A stretch of DNA of 64,000 nt, taken from assembly GCF_025950085.1 (NCBI RefSeq), contig NZ_JAPDDS010000004.1, positions 62,001 through 126,000 of the forward strand, given 5' to 3'. Both the position numbers and the translations under genes were made by a program. Origin of the DNA: Luteolibacter flavescens (GTDB taxonomy: Bacteria > Verrucomicrobiota > Verrucomicrobiia > Verrucomicrobiales > Akkermansiaceae). Position 1 is the stretch's first letter. Each line of letters begins with the position of its first letter. The notes under the pieces were generated by a model. It did no database searches. It worked only from the letters and a program-made list of their open reading frames with translations, and was not told where the DNA came from. Shown here piece after piece: positions 41,702-51,200 of this stretch.

Positions 41702-43702
41702 ATGGCAGGTGGCTTCTCATTCGACTCTCTCAACAAGGCCCAGCGGGACGCCGTGGCCTCCCTCGATGGCCCGGTGCTGATCCTGGCCGGGGCCGGGACG
41801 GGCAAGACCCGCACGGTGACCTGCCGGATCTCGAACATGCTCCAGCAGGGCATCGCGCCGGAGAATATCCTGGCCGTGACCTTCACGAACAAGGCGGCGG
41901 CGGAAATGAAGGAGCGCATCGGCGGCATGGTCTCGAAGAAGAAGGCCGAGGCGATGACCGTCTGCACCTTCCACTCGCTGTGCGTGCGCCTGCTGCGCGG
42001 CGGCATCCACAAGCTGGGCTACAAGAAGAACTTCTCCATCTGCAGCGGCAGCGACCAGGTCGGCATCATGAAGCAGCTCGTGGTCCGCATGGGCGGCACC
42101 GACGAGAAGGTGAAGGCGGAGGCCGTGCTGGCGGAGATCTCCCGTGCGAAGAACCGTGGCATCCCGCCGCAGGATCTGGAGGACGATTTCTTCGCCTCGC
42201 TGGGCGTCGCTTATCAGAATGAACTTCGCGCGCAGAACGCGGTCGATTTCGACGACCTGCTGCTGCTCGCCGAGCAATTGCTGCGCGAGCACGAGGACGT
42301 GCGCGACTATTTCCGCAGTGTCTACAAGCGCGTCACGGTCGACGAGTTCCAGGACACGAACGGCCTGCAGATGAAGCTACTGCAGCAGCTCGTGGGGCCG
42401 CCGTACCACGTCTGCGTGGTGGGGGATGACGACCAGTCGATCTACGGCTTCCGCGGGGCGGAGAGCGCGAATATCCTGGAATTCGAGCGCTTCTTCCCGA
42501 GTCCCAAGGTTATCCTGCTGGAGGAAAACTACCGCTCCACGCACGCCATCCTGCACACGGCGAACAGCCTGATCCGGCGGAATGCGGGGCGGCGCGAGAA
42601 GTCGCTGAAGTCCACCATCGCCGGGGGCGAGCCGGTGCGGCTCGTCGGCATGCCGGGAGACGAGGAGGAAGCCGTTTTCATCGCCGAGGAGATCCTGGCG
42701 GACAAGGCGCGCGGGAATCTGCCGTGGGAGCACTTCGCGGTGCTCTTCCGCACGAACAAGCAGAGCCGCAAAATCGAGGAGGCATTGCGCGAGCGGAAGA
42801 TCCCGTATCGCATGGTGGGCGCGCAGTCCTTCTACGACCGCCGCGAGGTGAAGGACGCGCTGGCGTATACAGAGTTGCTGGATGATCCGGAGGCGGACGT
42901 GCCGCTGCTGCGCGTGCTGAATTCCCCGCCGCGCGGCATCGGCCAGGCGACCGCGATGCTTGCCACGGACTACAGCCGCGAGATCGGTGCAAGCGTGTGG
43001 CGGGCCCTGAATGACGAGGGGTTCCTGAGCCAGCTCGGGACGAAGGTGCGCAACTCGATCGAAACTTTCACCGCGCAGGTCCTCACCTCGAAGATGAAGA
43101 TCGATGCGAAGGTGATGCCGGCGAATCTGGTGCTGAAGGAGTTCCTCGACGAGATCGAGTATCTCCCGTGGCTGGAGCGTGGCTGCAAGACCGACCAGGA
43201 AAAGACGCAGCGGGGCGAGGGTCTCGCCGAAGTCGTGTCCGAGCTCGCCAAGGCGATCGAGCGCGGCAAGAGCATCCGCAAGTTCCTGGATGACAGCGCC
43301 CTATCCGCGGACCGCGAGGATGATGACTTGGAGAAGAAGAGCGGTGCCACGCTCATCACGCTGCACGCGTCGAAGGGCCTCGAGTTCCCGAGCGTCTTCC
43401 TGGTGGGACTGGAGGAAGGCGTGCTGCCGCACCAGCGCAGCGTGACGGAGGGCACGAAGGACGAGGAGCGCCGCCTGCTCTACGTGGGCATCACCCGCGC
43501 CCAGCAGAAGCTGGCGATGACCTACTGCATGATGCGCATGAAGTGGGGTCAGCAGGTGTCCTGCCAGGCCAGCAGCTTCATCCCGGAGCTGGACGAGGAA
43601 TACCTGATCCACACGACCTATGACGACATCATGGGTGCGGAGGCGGATGATGAGGAACTCGACAACTTTTTCGGGGGCTTGAAGGATTTCCTCGGGAGCT
43701 GA
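41702..43702 (+). CDS. UvrD/Rep/PcrA-family superfamily 1 DNA helicase
   Basis: A 666-residue helicase. All SF1A motifs are visible: Q-motif LNKAQRDAV, Walker A LAGAGTGKTRT (29-36), FTNKAAAEM (Ia), TVDEFQDTN (II), GDDDQSIYGFRGA (III), LEENYRS (IV), LHASKGLEFPSVFLVGLEEG (V) and LLYVGITRAQ (VI). The length and lack of a long C-terminal tail make it closer to Rep than to UvrD; a specific assignment is not possible by eye. Such helicases act in replication restart and repair. The ATG at 41702 is chosen over one at 41606, which would add a basic, untypical leader that overlaps the antitoxin promoter. Confidence 0.9.
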   Translation: MAGGFSFDSLNKAQRDAVASLDGPVLILAGAGTGKTRTVTCRISNMLQQGIAPENILAVTFTNKAAAEMKERIGGMVSKKKAEAMTVCTFHSLCVRLLRGGIHKLGYKKNFSICSGSDQVGIMKQLVVRMGGTDEKVKAEAVLAEISRAKNRGIPPQDLEDDFFASLGVAYQNELRAQNAVDFDDLLLLAEQLLREHEDVRDYFRSVYKRVTVDEFQDTNGLQMKLLQQLVGPPYHVCVVGDDDQSIYGFRGAESANILEFERFFPSPKVILLEENYRSTHAILHTANSLIRRNAGRREKSLKSTIAGGEPVRLVGMPGDEEEAVFIAEEILADKARGNLPWEHFAVLFRTNKQSRKIEEALRERKIPYRMVGAQSFYDRREVKDALAYTELLDDPEADVPLLRVLNSPPRGIGQATAMLATDYSREIGASVWRALNDEGFLSQLGTKVRNSIETFTAQVLTSKMKIDAKVMPANLVLKEFLDEIEYLPWLERGCKTDQEKTQRGEGLAEVVSELAKAIERGKSIRKFLDDSALSADREDDDLEKKSGATLITLHASKGLEFPSVFLVGLEEGVLPHQRSVTEGTKDEERRLLYVGITRAQQKLAMTYCMMRMKWGQQVSCQASSFIPELDEEYLIHTTYDDIMGAEADDEELDNFFGGLKDFLGS

Positions 43703-43878
43703 CGTTCAGTATTGCCGTTTTTCCTAAAATACGGGAAATCAGTGGCTAAAGTGGGGTTTTCGGGCGATTTGCAACGCTTAACAGCGGGATAATTCGGAAA
43801 GAGAGGGGGAAAATCGGTCAAAAACTACGTGTTCGCGTACTTTGTTTACCCCGGGTCCGTGTTACTTTTCGTGCAGGT

Positions 43879-43898
43879 GAAGCGCTCCCCAGCGCTTC
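43879..43898. other. Stem-loop in the leader of a secreted-protein gene
   Basis: A perfect 8-base stem GAAGCGCT/AGCGCTTC with a CCCC loop lies 67 bases before the start at 43965, in a 262-base gene-free interval after the helicase gene. There is no T tract, so a leader structure or operator is as likely as a terminator. No known riboswitch was recognised; nothing else stands out in this interval. Confidence 0.4.
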
Positions 43899-43964
43899 GA
43901 CCGGAGTGTCAGTCCCACAACTTCCCCAGTTGAAGGCGCTCCGGTTCTCAGCCTCTCCCCAGCC

Positions 43965-44681
43965 ATGAACATCACCACCCTTATCAGGGCAGCTATTGTG
44001 CTGCTCTTGTCCTTCTCTGCCCTCGAGGCAAACACCGGCGCCAAGGTGTATTGCTGGGCGCCTCACCTCGCCTCGCCGATCCTGCTGAATTCGCACGGCA
44101 TGGGCGTCGGCAGCTACGCAGGCCGCCCCTACGGCTACAAGATCTTCGGCGTGGCCGGCAGCCTGGCGCTGGGCGACCAGTGCGACGGTGCCTTCCCTGA
44201 CCCTGCCGATGCGCAGAAGCGCTTCCGCAAGGGCTGGTGGATCGGTGGCCTCGGCGACCGCACGAACATCTACTCGTCCGTGAAGCTGCAGGTGAACTGG
44301 GCGCAGTACTACCCGCGCCGCCTGGAAGTGACCGGCGACCGCCCGGGCGCCACCACCGGCCCCGTCCGCCTCCTCGGTGAGACCTGGGATTGCACCACCA
44401 AGTTCGGCTACCCGGAAGTGACGCTCGTCTTCCACTTGGCCGGCTCGCAGGACTCGGCGATCCCGAACCGCAACCCGAACGGCTTCTTCTACGTGGTGGC
44501 TGAATACAACGTCACCGCCCCCCAAGTGACCGGCACGCTGAACGTGACCAGCGCCGCGATCCTCCGGAACAACGTGACCCCGGTGGGCTACAAGATCAAC
44601 CGCACCGGTGGCACCGCCCAGACGCCTCCTTTCACCGGCTACGACCAGAGCGGAGAAGTGGTCTTCCTGTCGAACCAGTAA
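43965..44681 (+). CDS. Secreted protein of unknown function (first of three)
   Basis: A 238-residue protein with a signal peptide (residues 1-22, MNITTLIRAAIVLLLSFSAL). The mature part has an ordered beta-rich look with aromatic residues (KVYCWAPHLASPILLNSHGM; KGWWIGGLGDRTNIYSSVKL; TWDCTTKFGYPEVTLVFHLA) and three cysteines after the signal peptide. No catalytic motif or family is recognised. It is the first of three secreted proteins in the same direction with gaps of only 22-23 bases, so they probably form an operon and may act together at the cell surface. Confidence 0.65.
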   Translation: MNITTLIRAAIVLLLSFSALEANTGAKVYCWAPHLASPILLNSHGMGVGSYAGRPYGYKIFGVAGSLALGDQCDGAFPDPADAQKRFRKGWWIGGLGDRTNIYSSVKLQVNWAQYYPRRLEVTGDRPGATTGPVRLLGETWDCTTKFGYPEVTLVFHLAGSQDSAIPNRNPNGFFYVVAEYNVTAPQVTGTLNVTSAAILRNNVTPVGYKINRTGGTAQTPPFTGYDQSGEVVFLSNQ

Positions 44682-44704
44682 TAGGCTATAGGGGCCGTGC
44701 TGCC

Positions 44705-45265
44705 ATGAAATCACCCGCTCTCACCCTGCTTCTCACCGCCCTGTTTTCCGCCGTGGGCCATGCCGATCCAAAGGATGCCGGCGGCCTCGGAATCGAGCAC
44801 CTGCCGAAGGACCTGAAGCCGCCCGTCGGCAAGGCCGTCTCGGATGCCGACCTGAAGGCCCGCCAGCAGAACGAGAAATTCGGCGGCTTTGCCAAGGCGG
44901 GCTCCGAGCCGAAGGGCTGGGATCTGGAGAAGAACTCCGAGTTCATCACCTTCGACGGCATGGTGACGCTGGTGCCAAAGGGCGCGATCATCCACGTGCC
45001 GGAGCGCTACCGCGCGAACGTGGTGACGGAGCTGAAGGGAAACATCGTGCTGTGGACGGAATTCGCCGCCCGCTATCGCGCGGTGGTGGCTCCTTTCGAG
45101 GTCTCGCTCGCCGAGGCATCCGGCAAGGAAGCGATCAAGCCCGAGCGACTGGAAGCCGCGCAAAAGAGCGGCGTGATCCTTATCGGAACGGTGGGCGGGA
45201 ATCCGATCTCCGTTCACAAGAAGGCACCGGCCGCCCCGGCCACGCCTCCTGCCGCCACCCGCTGA
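44705..45265 (+). CDS. Secreted protein of unknown function (second of three)
   Basis: A 186-residue protein with a signal peptide (about residues 1-20, cleavage near GHAD). The sequence includes a charged helical segment (VSDADLKARQQNEKFGGFAK), then a beta-rich domain (FITFDGMVTLVPKGAIIHVP; VVTELKGNIVLWTEFAARYR) and a Pro/Ala tail. The centre reads like a small periplasmic beta domain; there is no known family. It sits 23 bases after the first and 22 bases before the third gene of the set. Confidence 0.63.
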   Translation: MKSPALTLLLTALFSAVGHADPKDAGGLGIEHLPKDLKPPVGKAVSDADLKARQQNEKFGGFAKAGSEPKGWDLEKNSEFITFDGMVTLVPKGAIIHVPERYRANVVTELKGNIVLWTEFAARYRAVVAPFEVSLAEASGKEAIKPERLEAAQKSGVILIGTVGGNPISVHKKAPAAPATPPAATR

Positions 45266-45287
45266 CCCCCAGGAATCCGCCCGCATC

Positions 45288-46301
45288 ATGAAAGCACTCC
45301 TTTCCCTTGCGATCCTTTCCCTGGCCTCCGCGGCGAGCGCCCAGGACTTCATCCGCCAGATCCAGACGGTGGAAGGCGCGACGGTGATCTACGACATGCC
45401 CGTCACCACGGATGAGGGCAGCGTGACCTCCAAGCCGCTGACGGCGGAGACCGCGATCTTCCAGCTCTACACGACCGTCACCGGTACGAACAATACCAAG
45501 ACGCTGAAGAAGCTGGATGAGAAGACGGTGGGCACCTTCCTGCCGCAGGTGACGGTCACCGCTCTCTCCGAGGATCCCTATTTCCCGCCGCGCACCCGTG
45601 CGGACAAGCCCTACGGCCTGCGCATCGTCATCTCGGGCATGTCCACCTCGGCCACCGCGCCGGAGTATCTGAAGAAGCTGCAGGTGCGCCGCAGCTACCA
45701 GCTTTTCAATCCCACGACCTACGCCGCCACCGGCACGTCCGGGACCTATGCGGACAGCTTCACCTTCCGCGAGAATGGCACCTTCACCGACAATGCGATC
45801 CTGCAGCGCCTGCCGGGCGAGCGTCCGACGAAGGTGGTGGGCCAGGAGGCATTCACCGTCTACATGCACCCGGATGCCGGCACGGTGCAGTCCGAGCTGG
45901 GCAAGGCGACCGTGACCATCTGGCCGGTGGCCGAGGGCTCCATCCAGGGCATCGACGCGGGCAAGACCTACAACGATGTCCCGCGCGCGGGCAGCATCAC
46001 GCTACGCGACCTCTACCCGAAGAGCATCACCTACGCCCAGATCTACAAGGGCAAGCAGGCGACCGGCAGCGTCGGCCGCCCGGTCCCATCGACGGTGCTC
46101 TCTTATAACACCCACGCGCCGCAGAATGCGCAGCTCGCGATCAGCGATCTGGACAACTTGGTGGATGACGATGGCGAATACACCATCGAGGTGCTGACCA
46201 TCACGCCCTTCAATGGAGGAGCCCCGGAGTATCTGGGCAGCGTTTCCTTCATCCTGAACCGCACGATCCGCTCGAACGGCGCGATCAGCACGATGGAGTG
46301 A
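45288..46301 (+). CDS. Secreted protein of unknown function (third of three)
   Basis: A 337-residue protein with a signal peptide (MKALLSLAILSLASAASAQ). The mature part is beta-rich without cysteines or a catalytic motif: VEGATVIYDMPVTTDEGSV, FQLYTTVTGTNNTKTLKKLD, PYGLRIVISGMSTSATAPEY, VGQEAFTVYMHPDAGTVQSE, SVSFILNRTIRSNG. It resembles structural or adhesive exoproteins, but this is only an impression. It ends the three-gene set; the GH43 gene follows after 116 bases. Confidence 0.63.
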   Translation: MKALLSLAILSLASAASAQDFIRQIQTVEGATVIYDMPVTTDEGSVTSKPLTAETAIFQLYTTVTGTNNTKTLKKLDEKTVGTFLPQVTVTALSEDPYFPPRTRADKPYGLRIVISGMSTSATAPEYLKKLQVRRSYQLFNPTTYAATGTSGTYADSFTFRENGTFTDNAILQRLPGERPTKVVGQEAFTVYMHPDAGTVQSELGKATVTIWPVAEGSIQGIDAGKTYNDVPRAGSITLRDLYPKSITYAQIYKGKQATGSVGRPVPSTVLSYNTHAPQNAQLAISDLDNLVDDDGEYTIEVLTITPFNGGAPEYLGSVSFILNRTIRSNGAISTME

Positions 46302-46417
46302 GCGAGGCCCCCGGTCTCCCGAATGTGAGATTCGGGAGATTTGTGGGAATAATATCGAGGGATTCGGGTGCTTGCCAGAGGTGCAAACGTGTTTCAGTAA
46401 TGAACCCGGTACCTCGT

Positions 46418-47395
46418 ATGACATCGATCTCAAAACTCGCACTCTCCGCCACCGTGGCCCTCGCGTCGCTGGCATCCGCTGAAGAAAAGAAAGCCGGCAA
46501 CCCCGTCTTCGAAGGCTGGTATGCCGACCCTGAAGGCATCATCTTCCAGAACCAGTACTGGATCTACCCGACCTTCTCCGCGGCCTACGAGGATCAGACG
46601 CACTTCGACGCCTTTTCCTCGCCCGACCTGAAGACCTGGACGAAGCACGAGAAGGTGCTGGATACGAAGGAGGTCAAGTGGGCGAACAAGGCGATGTGGG
46701 CGCCCTCGATCATTGAGAAGGGCGGCAAGTTCTACTTCTTCTTTTCCGCGAACGACATCCAGAACAACGAGGATCCCGGCGGCATCGGCGTGGCCGTGGC
46801 GGACAAGCCCCAGGGCCCCTTCAAGGACTTGATCGGCAAGCCGCTCATCGACAAGTTCCACCACGGCGCGCAGCCCATCGACGGCTTCGTCTTCCGCGAT
46901 GACGATGGCAGCCACTACTTCATCTACGGCGGCTGGCGTCACTGCAACATCGTGAAGCTGAAGGACGACTTCACCGGTCTCGTGCCCTTCGAGAATGGTG
47001 AGACCTACCGCTCGATCACGCCGAAGGGCTATGTCGAGGGTCCCTTCGTCTTCAAGAAGAACGGGAAGTACTACTTCATGTGGTCCGAGGGTGGCTGGAC
47101 CGGCCCGGACTACCGCGTGGCGTATGCGATTTCCGACTCGCTCTTCGGCCCGCACGAGCGGATCGGCGTGGTGCTGGAGCAGGATGACAAGATCGCCCGC
47201 GGCGCAGGTCACCACTCGATCATCCACAACACGAAGGACGACTCGTACTACATCGTCTATCACCGCCGCCCGATCGGCGTGAACACGCGCGACCACCGCG
47301 AGACGTGCATCGAGAAGCTGGAATTCGACGAGAAGGGCCTGATCAAGCCGGTGAAGATGACCGTGGAAGGCGTGGCTCCGAATCCGCTGCGCTGA
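46418..47395 (+). CDS. Glycoside hydrolase family 43 enzyme, secreted
   Basis: A 325-residue enzyme with signal peptide (about residues 1-21). It has the five-bladed propeller landmarks of GH43: general base Asp37 in FEGWYADPEGI, the pKa-modulating Asp in HGAQPIDGFVFRDDDG, and the general acid Glu in KGYVEGPFVFKKNGKYYFMW, followed by GAGHHSI and YIVYHRRP. GH43 enzymes act on arabinan or xylan side chains (arabinofuranosidase, arabinanase, xylosidase). The substrate cannot be fixed. An ATG at 46400 is a second possible start, 6 codons upstream. It is convergent with a membrane-protein gene. Confidence 0.87.
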   Translation: MTSISKLALSATVALASLASAEEKKAGNPVFEGWYADPEGIIFQNQYWIYPTFSAAYEDQTHFDAFSSPDLKTWTKHEKVLDTKEVKWANKAMWAPSIIEKGGKFYFFFSANDIQNNEDPGGIGVAVADKPQGPFKDLIGKPLIDKFHHGAQPIDGFVFRDDDGSHYFIYGGWRHCNIVKLKDDFTGLVPFENGETYRSITPKGYVEGPFVFKKNGKYYFMWSEGGWTGPDYRVAYAISDSLFGPHERIGVVLEQDDKIARGAGHHSIIHNTKDDSYYIVYHRRPIGVNTRDHRETCIEKLEFDEKGLIKPVKMTVEGVAPNPLR

Positions 47396-47404
47396 GCCTT
47401 GCTA

Positions 47405-47980
47405 CTATCTTTCTAGTGCTTCGGCGAAGGCGCGGCGACGCTCCTTCGCCTGAAGCACGAGGAGGACGCAGAAGGATATGAAGAGCAGCAGGAAGGAGAT
47501 GATGAAGCCTTCCAGCATGGTGGTGGCATAGACGGCGAAGAAGCTTTCGGAATCGCCGCCGCGGTCGATTCCCAGCCCGTGCCGCCACAGGCCGAGCGAG
47601 TCGACGATCCAGTTTTGAACGATCACGGCAGCCCAGCCGCACCAGAAGTCCGGCATTAGGAAGAAACCCTGGACGGGCACGAGGAGCAGCGAGAGGCAGG
47701 CAATCCAGGTGCGGATCTTGGTGCCGAGCCAGAGCGCCCGCGACAGGAGGGAAGACCGGTCCTCGAGCGGGCCGGGCAATGAGGTGAGCGTCGCATAGAG
47801 GACGATGAACGTGGCGATGGCCGCCAGCATGGCGACGATGGCCACCGGTTGCTTCGCCAGATTGAGCCCGACCAAGGCGATGTAGAAGCTCGGCAGCGCA
47901 TTCAGCGTGCAGTGCAGCGACCAGTAGCCGAGTTGCTTTGGAAAGCGTGCGAGGAATTGCAGGTTCACGGATGTCTGCAT
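47405..47980 (-). CDS. Multi-span membrane protein of unknown function
   Basis: A 191-residue protein with about four to five hydrophobic segments (PSFYIALVGLNLAKQPVAIV; MLAAIATFIVLYATLTSLPG; IACLSLLLVPVQGFFLM; FIISFLLLFISFCVLLVLQA) and a basic C-terminus (KERRRAFAEALER). Charge distribution places the C-terminus in the cytoplasm. Its family is not recognised. The 310 bases upstream of it (47981-48290), shared with the giant-protein gene, show only a weak 6-base stem-loop (48023-48043) and no gene. Confidence 0.62.
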   Translation of the reverse strand: MQTSVNLQFLARFPKQLGYWSLHCTLNALPSFYIALVGLNLAKQPVAIVAMLAAIATFIVLYATLTSLPGPLEDRSSLLSRALWLGTKIRTWIACLSLLLVPVQGFFLMPDFWCGWAAVIVQNWIVDSLGLWRHGLGIDRGGDSESFFAVYATTMLEGFIISFLLLFISFCVLLVLQAKERRRAFAEALER

Positions 47981-48290
47981 GGAGGCTCGCGGTGAAGTCT
48001 TCGTGAACAGGGGAAGAAATTCAACCGGTGGGTGATGCCGGTTGCGTGCCCCTTACGGGTGACCGGGAAGATGCATGGGAGATATTCCTATCGGGTGTCT
48101 GATGATGTTGGAAGTGTGCGACTTGCGGGTGGCGGGTGTGGCGAGGGATGGATGGAACTTAAGGTGTAACGCGGCATCCGGAAATGGACGCGCGAATTTT
48201 TTTCGGGGTATTTGCCAAGGAATCCGCCGGTCACCCGCCTTGATTCAAGCGACCCGATGTCGCGCGGAACCCTGACCGGTTTGTTAGATC

Positions 48291-51200
48291 ATGCATCCCT
48301 TCCCATTATCTGCTGCCATAGCCATGTCGCTGTTGCTGCCTGCGGCACTTCATGCCGCGAGCGACGTGACCCTATCCTCCACGGTCACCACGGGTGGCTC
48401 ATTCAGCGGCGCGAATCCGAATGTCTTCACGCCGACGGCTGACGCGGCGAACGTCCAGACGAGCGCGATCCAGAGCCAGCTCAATGCGGGCACCGGCGTG
48501 ACCATCAACTCCGCGAGCGCTGCCGCGGGGAATGGCGACATCACGCTGAATACCACGCTCACGAGGAACTCCGGCACCCTCGCGAGCCCGCTTGTTTTCA
48601 ACGCCGTCCGCGACCTTTCCATCGGCACCACGCTCAGCGCGACATCCGCCGCGATGCCGCTGACGCTGAATGCGGGCCGCAGCATCAGCAATGCGGGATC
48701 AATCACCACGAATGGCGGTGCCGTGCTGCTGAATCCCACCGAGGAGATGGTGCTGCGTGCCGACCTGAATGCAGGTGCAGGCGCGGTGACACTGCAGAAC
48801 GGCCTGCTCCGCACGATCGTCAGCTCGCGGGAAATCAAGGGCTCGTCCTTCACCATCGCCTCCGGTGCGTCGCTGCACATGACGGGCACGGTCGCCGCCG
48901 CACTGGATGTGGCGGGCCGCATCGCACCGGCTTCCACGACCGCCATGGGTGGCCTGCAGGTGAATGGCACGCTGGTGCTGCAGGGCGGATCCACGACGCA
49001 GATCGAGATCGGCGGCACCTCGGCTGGAGCCACGCACGACAAGATCACGTCGAATGGTGCGGTCACCGTCGGCGGCACCTTGCAGCTCGAGATCACGGGG
49101 AACTTCCACGACACGATCACCCCGGCGAATACCTTCACGATCCTCCAGGGCAGCAGCCTCACGGGCACCTTCGCGGGCCTGCCGAATGGATCGCGCTACA
49201 CGCTGGCGAATGACCGCGGCTCCTTCCGCGTGAACTACACCGCGACCTCTGTGGTGCTGGACAACTGGCAGCCGGTCGTCACCACGCTCACCTGGGACCC
49301 GGGCACGGCGGAGGCTGGCACGGCGATCGTGGCGAAGACGAACACGCGGGCCGGGCGCCACTTTTTCAAGGTGACCACGCAGTCATCGGACCTCGGCGGC
49401 TGGCGCACGCGCCTTGCCGTTACCTCGGGAGAAGCCTCGCTCTACCTGTCGAAGGCGGCGCTGCCGACGACGAGCAGCAGTGCCTTCAGCTCGACGCAGA
49501 CCGGCTCCGACGGACTGGTGCTGCGCGATGATGAATTCAACGCGAACGAGGAATGGAACCTGATGGTCTTCGCGACCGAGGGTGCGCAGTGGAGCATCGT
49601 GAGCGGCAGGCCGTATGTGCACGACCTCGGCACGCTGCCCTTCACCGATGCGAACTCGAACGGCCAATACGACATCGGCGAGGCGGTGGCCCCGCAGGAT
49701 AGTCCGGCCGCGCCGATGCCTCCGGAAGGTATCCGCTTCTACAAGTCGGTGCTGCCCGCAGGCACGCCCGGCTGGAGCCTGTGGCTCGGCGGCAGCACGC
49801 GCGAGATCGCGCTGCGCTCGAACAAGCTGCCCTTTCACAATGCGACGGCTAGCTATACGCGCAAGCAGGCGGGCCGCATGCTGGCGGTGCCGCCGGTCAT
49901 CGGTGCAGGCACCAGCACGTGGTATGCGAGCGTCATGGCACCCGCGGGCGAGGTCGTCGGTCTCGATTCGCGGATCCAATTCGTGAGCGACCTCGCTTAC
50001 AATGGCACGGTCCCGAATGTAGCGGTGACCGGCGCACCGTATCGCGTCTATCGCGTGCAGGTGCCGGTGGACCAGATCGCGTGGGACATCAGCGCCGTGG
50101 CGGTGGCGGGGAATCCGGACATCGCCGTGAGGAAGGGCAGCGTGCCCGCGGAGTACGACAACGAGGCCTTCTCCGCCAGCCCCGGCAATGCCACGGAAGG
50201 CATCACGCTGGTGCCGAACTATCTGACGGACGGCACGTGGTACATCACCACCTGGGGCGATGCGCCCTACACCTTCACCCTGAAGAACGGCGATCCGGTG
50301 ATCACGCCGCTTTCTTTCACCGACACGAAGGTGAATGACCAGACGGCCCGCTCCGGATGGCGCTTCTATGCGCTGACGAATATCCCCTCGCAGGTGGGTG
50401 CGCTCGGCTGGGAGCTGCAGCTTTCCAACCATGCTCCCGGCACCCAGCTCGCGCTGCGGCGGAACAAGGTCCCCGGCCGCTGGCAGAAGCGCACGGGCGG
50501 TGCCGCCAGCGTGACCGACACGAACTCGGACTACTTCGATGAATCTAGCACCAACGGCTTCATCCAGCGCGTGAACCACCAGGCGGACGTGTGGTATGTG
50601 GGCGTCTTCCTCCCGCAGCAGCCGCTCGGTGGCTTCACCCTCACGGCAAATCCGATCTCGCCGCCTACCGTGGCTTTCCAAAGCAGCACCATCGCGGCGG
50701 ACATCCCGGCGCTGAAGTGGCGCTACTACCGCATCGACGTGGGCAGCGGCATGCAGGGCTGGGACCTGCGCCTGGTGAATGCCAGCGGGGGCGACTGCAC
50801 CATGGTGGTGCGCCGGGATCTCCTGCCATCCGGCACGGGCACGAACAACGGTGCAAGCAGCTACTGGAATGCCACCGGCGACTCCTCCTGGCCGAGCGGC
50901 TACCAGTGGGCCGGTGGCAATGACTGGACCGCACGCCCCTACAACACCACTGCCACGGCGCGCCGCGAGATGAATGACGGCATTATCGCGGCCACCGGGC
51001 GTCCGCTGAATCCCGGCACGTATTACGTGGGCATCTACAATGACGGGAAGGATCCCGTGAACGGCGGCACCGGCCAGCCCGCAACGGTGACGCTGCAGAG
51101 CCGCGCCATCGGCAATGGCCTGGACATTCCCATCGGCACGCTGGATCTCGCCGCGGGGAGTTCGGTGGCGGTGAACAATCTCGCGCCGCGCGAGGCCGCC

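Noticed and set aside
48023..48043. AACCGG...CCGGTT stem-loop upstream of the giant gene, as riboswitch or terminator
   Set aside because: Only six pairs with a 9-base loop; expected by chance in this GC content.
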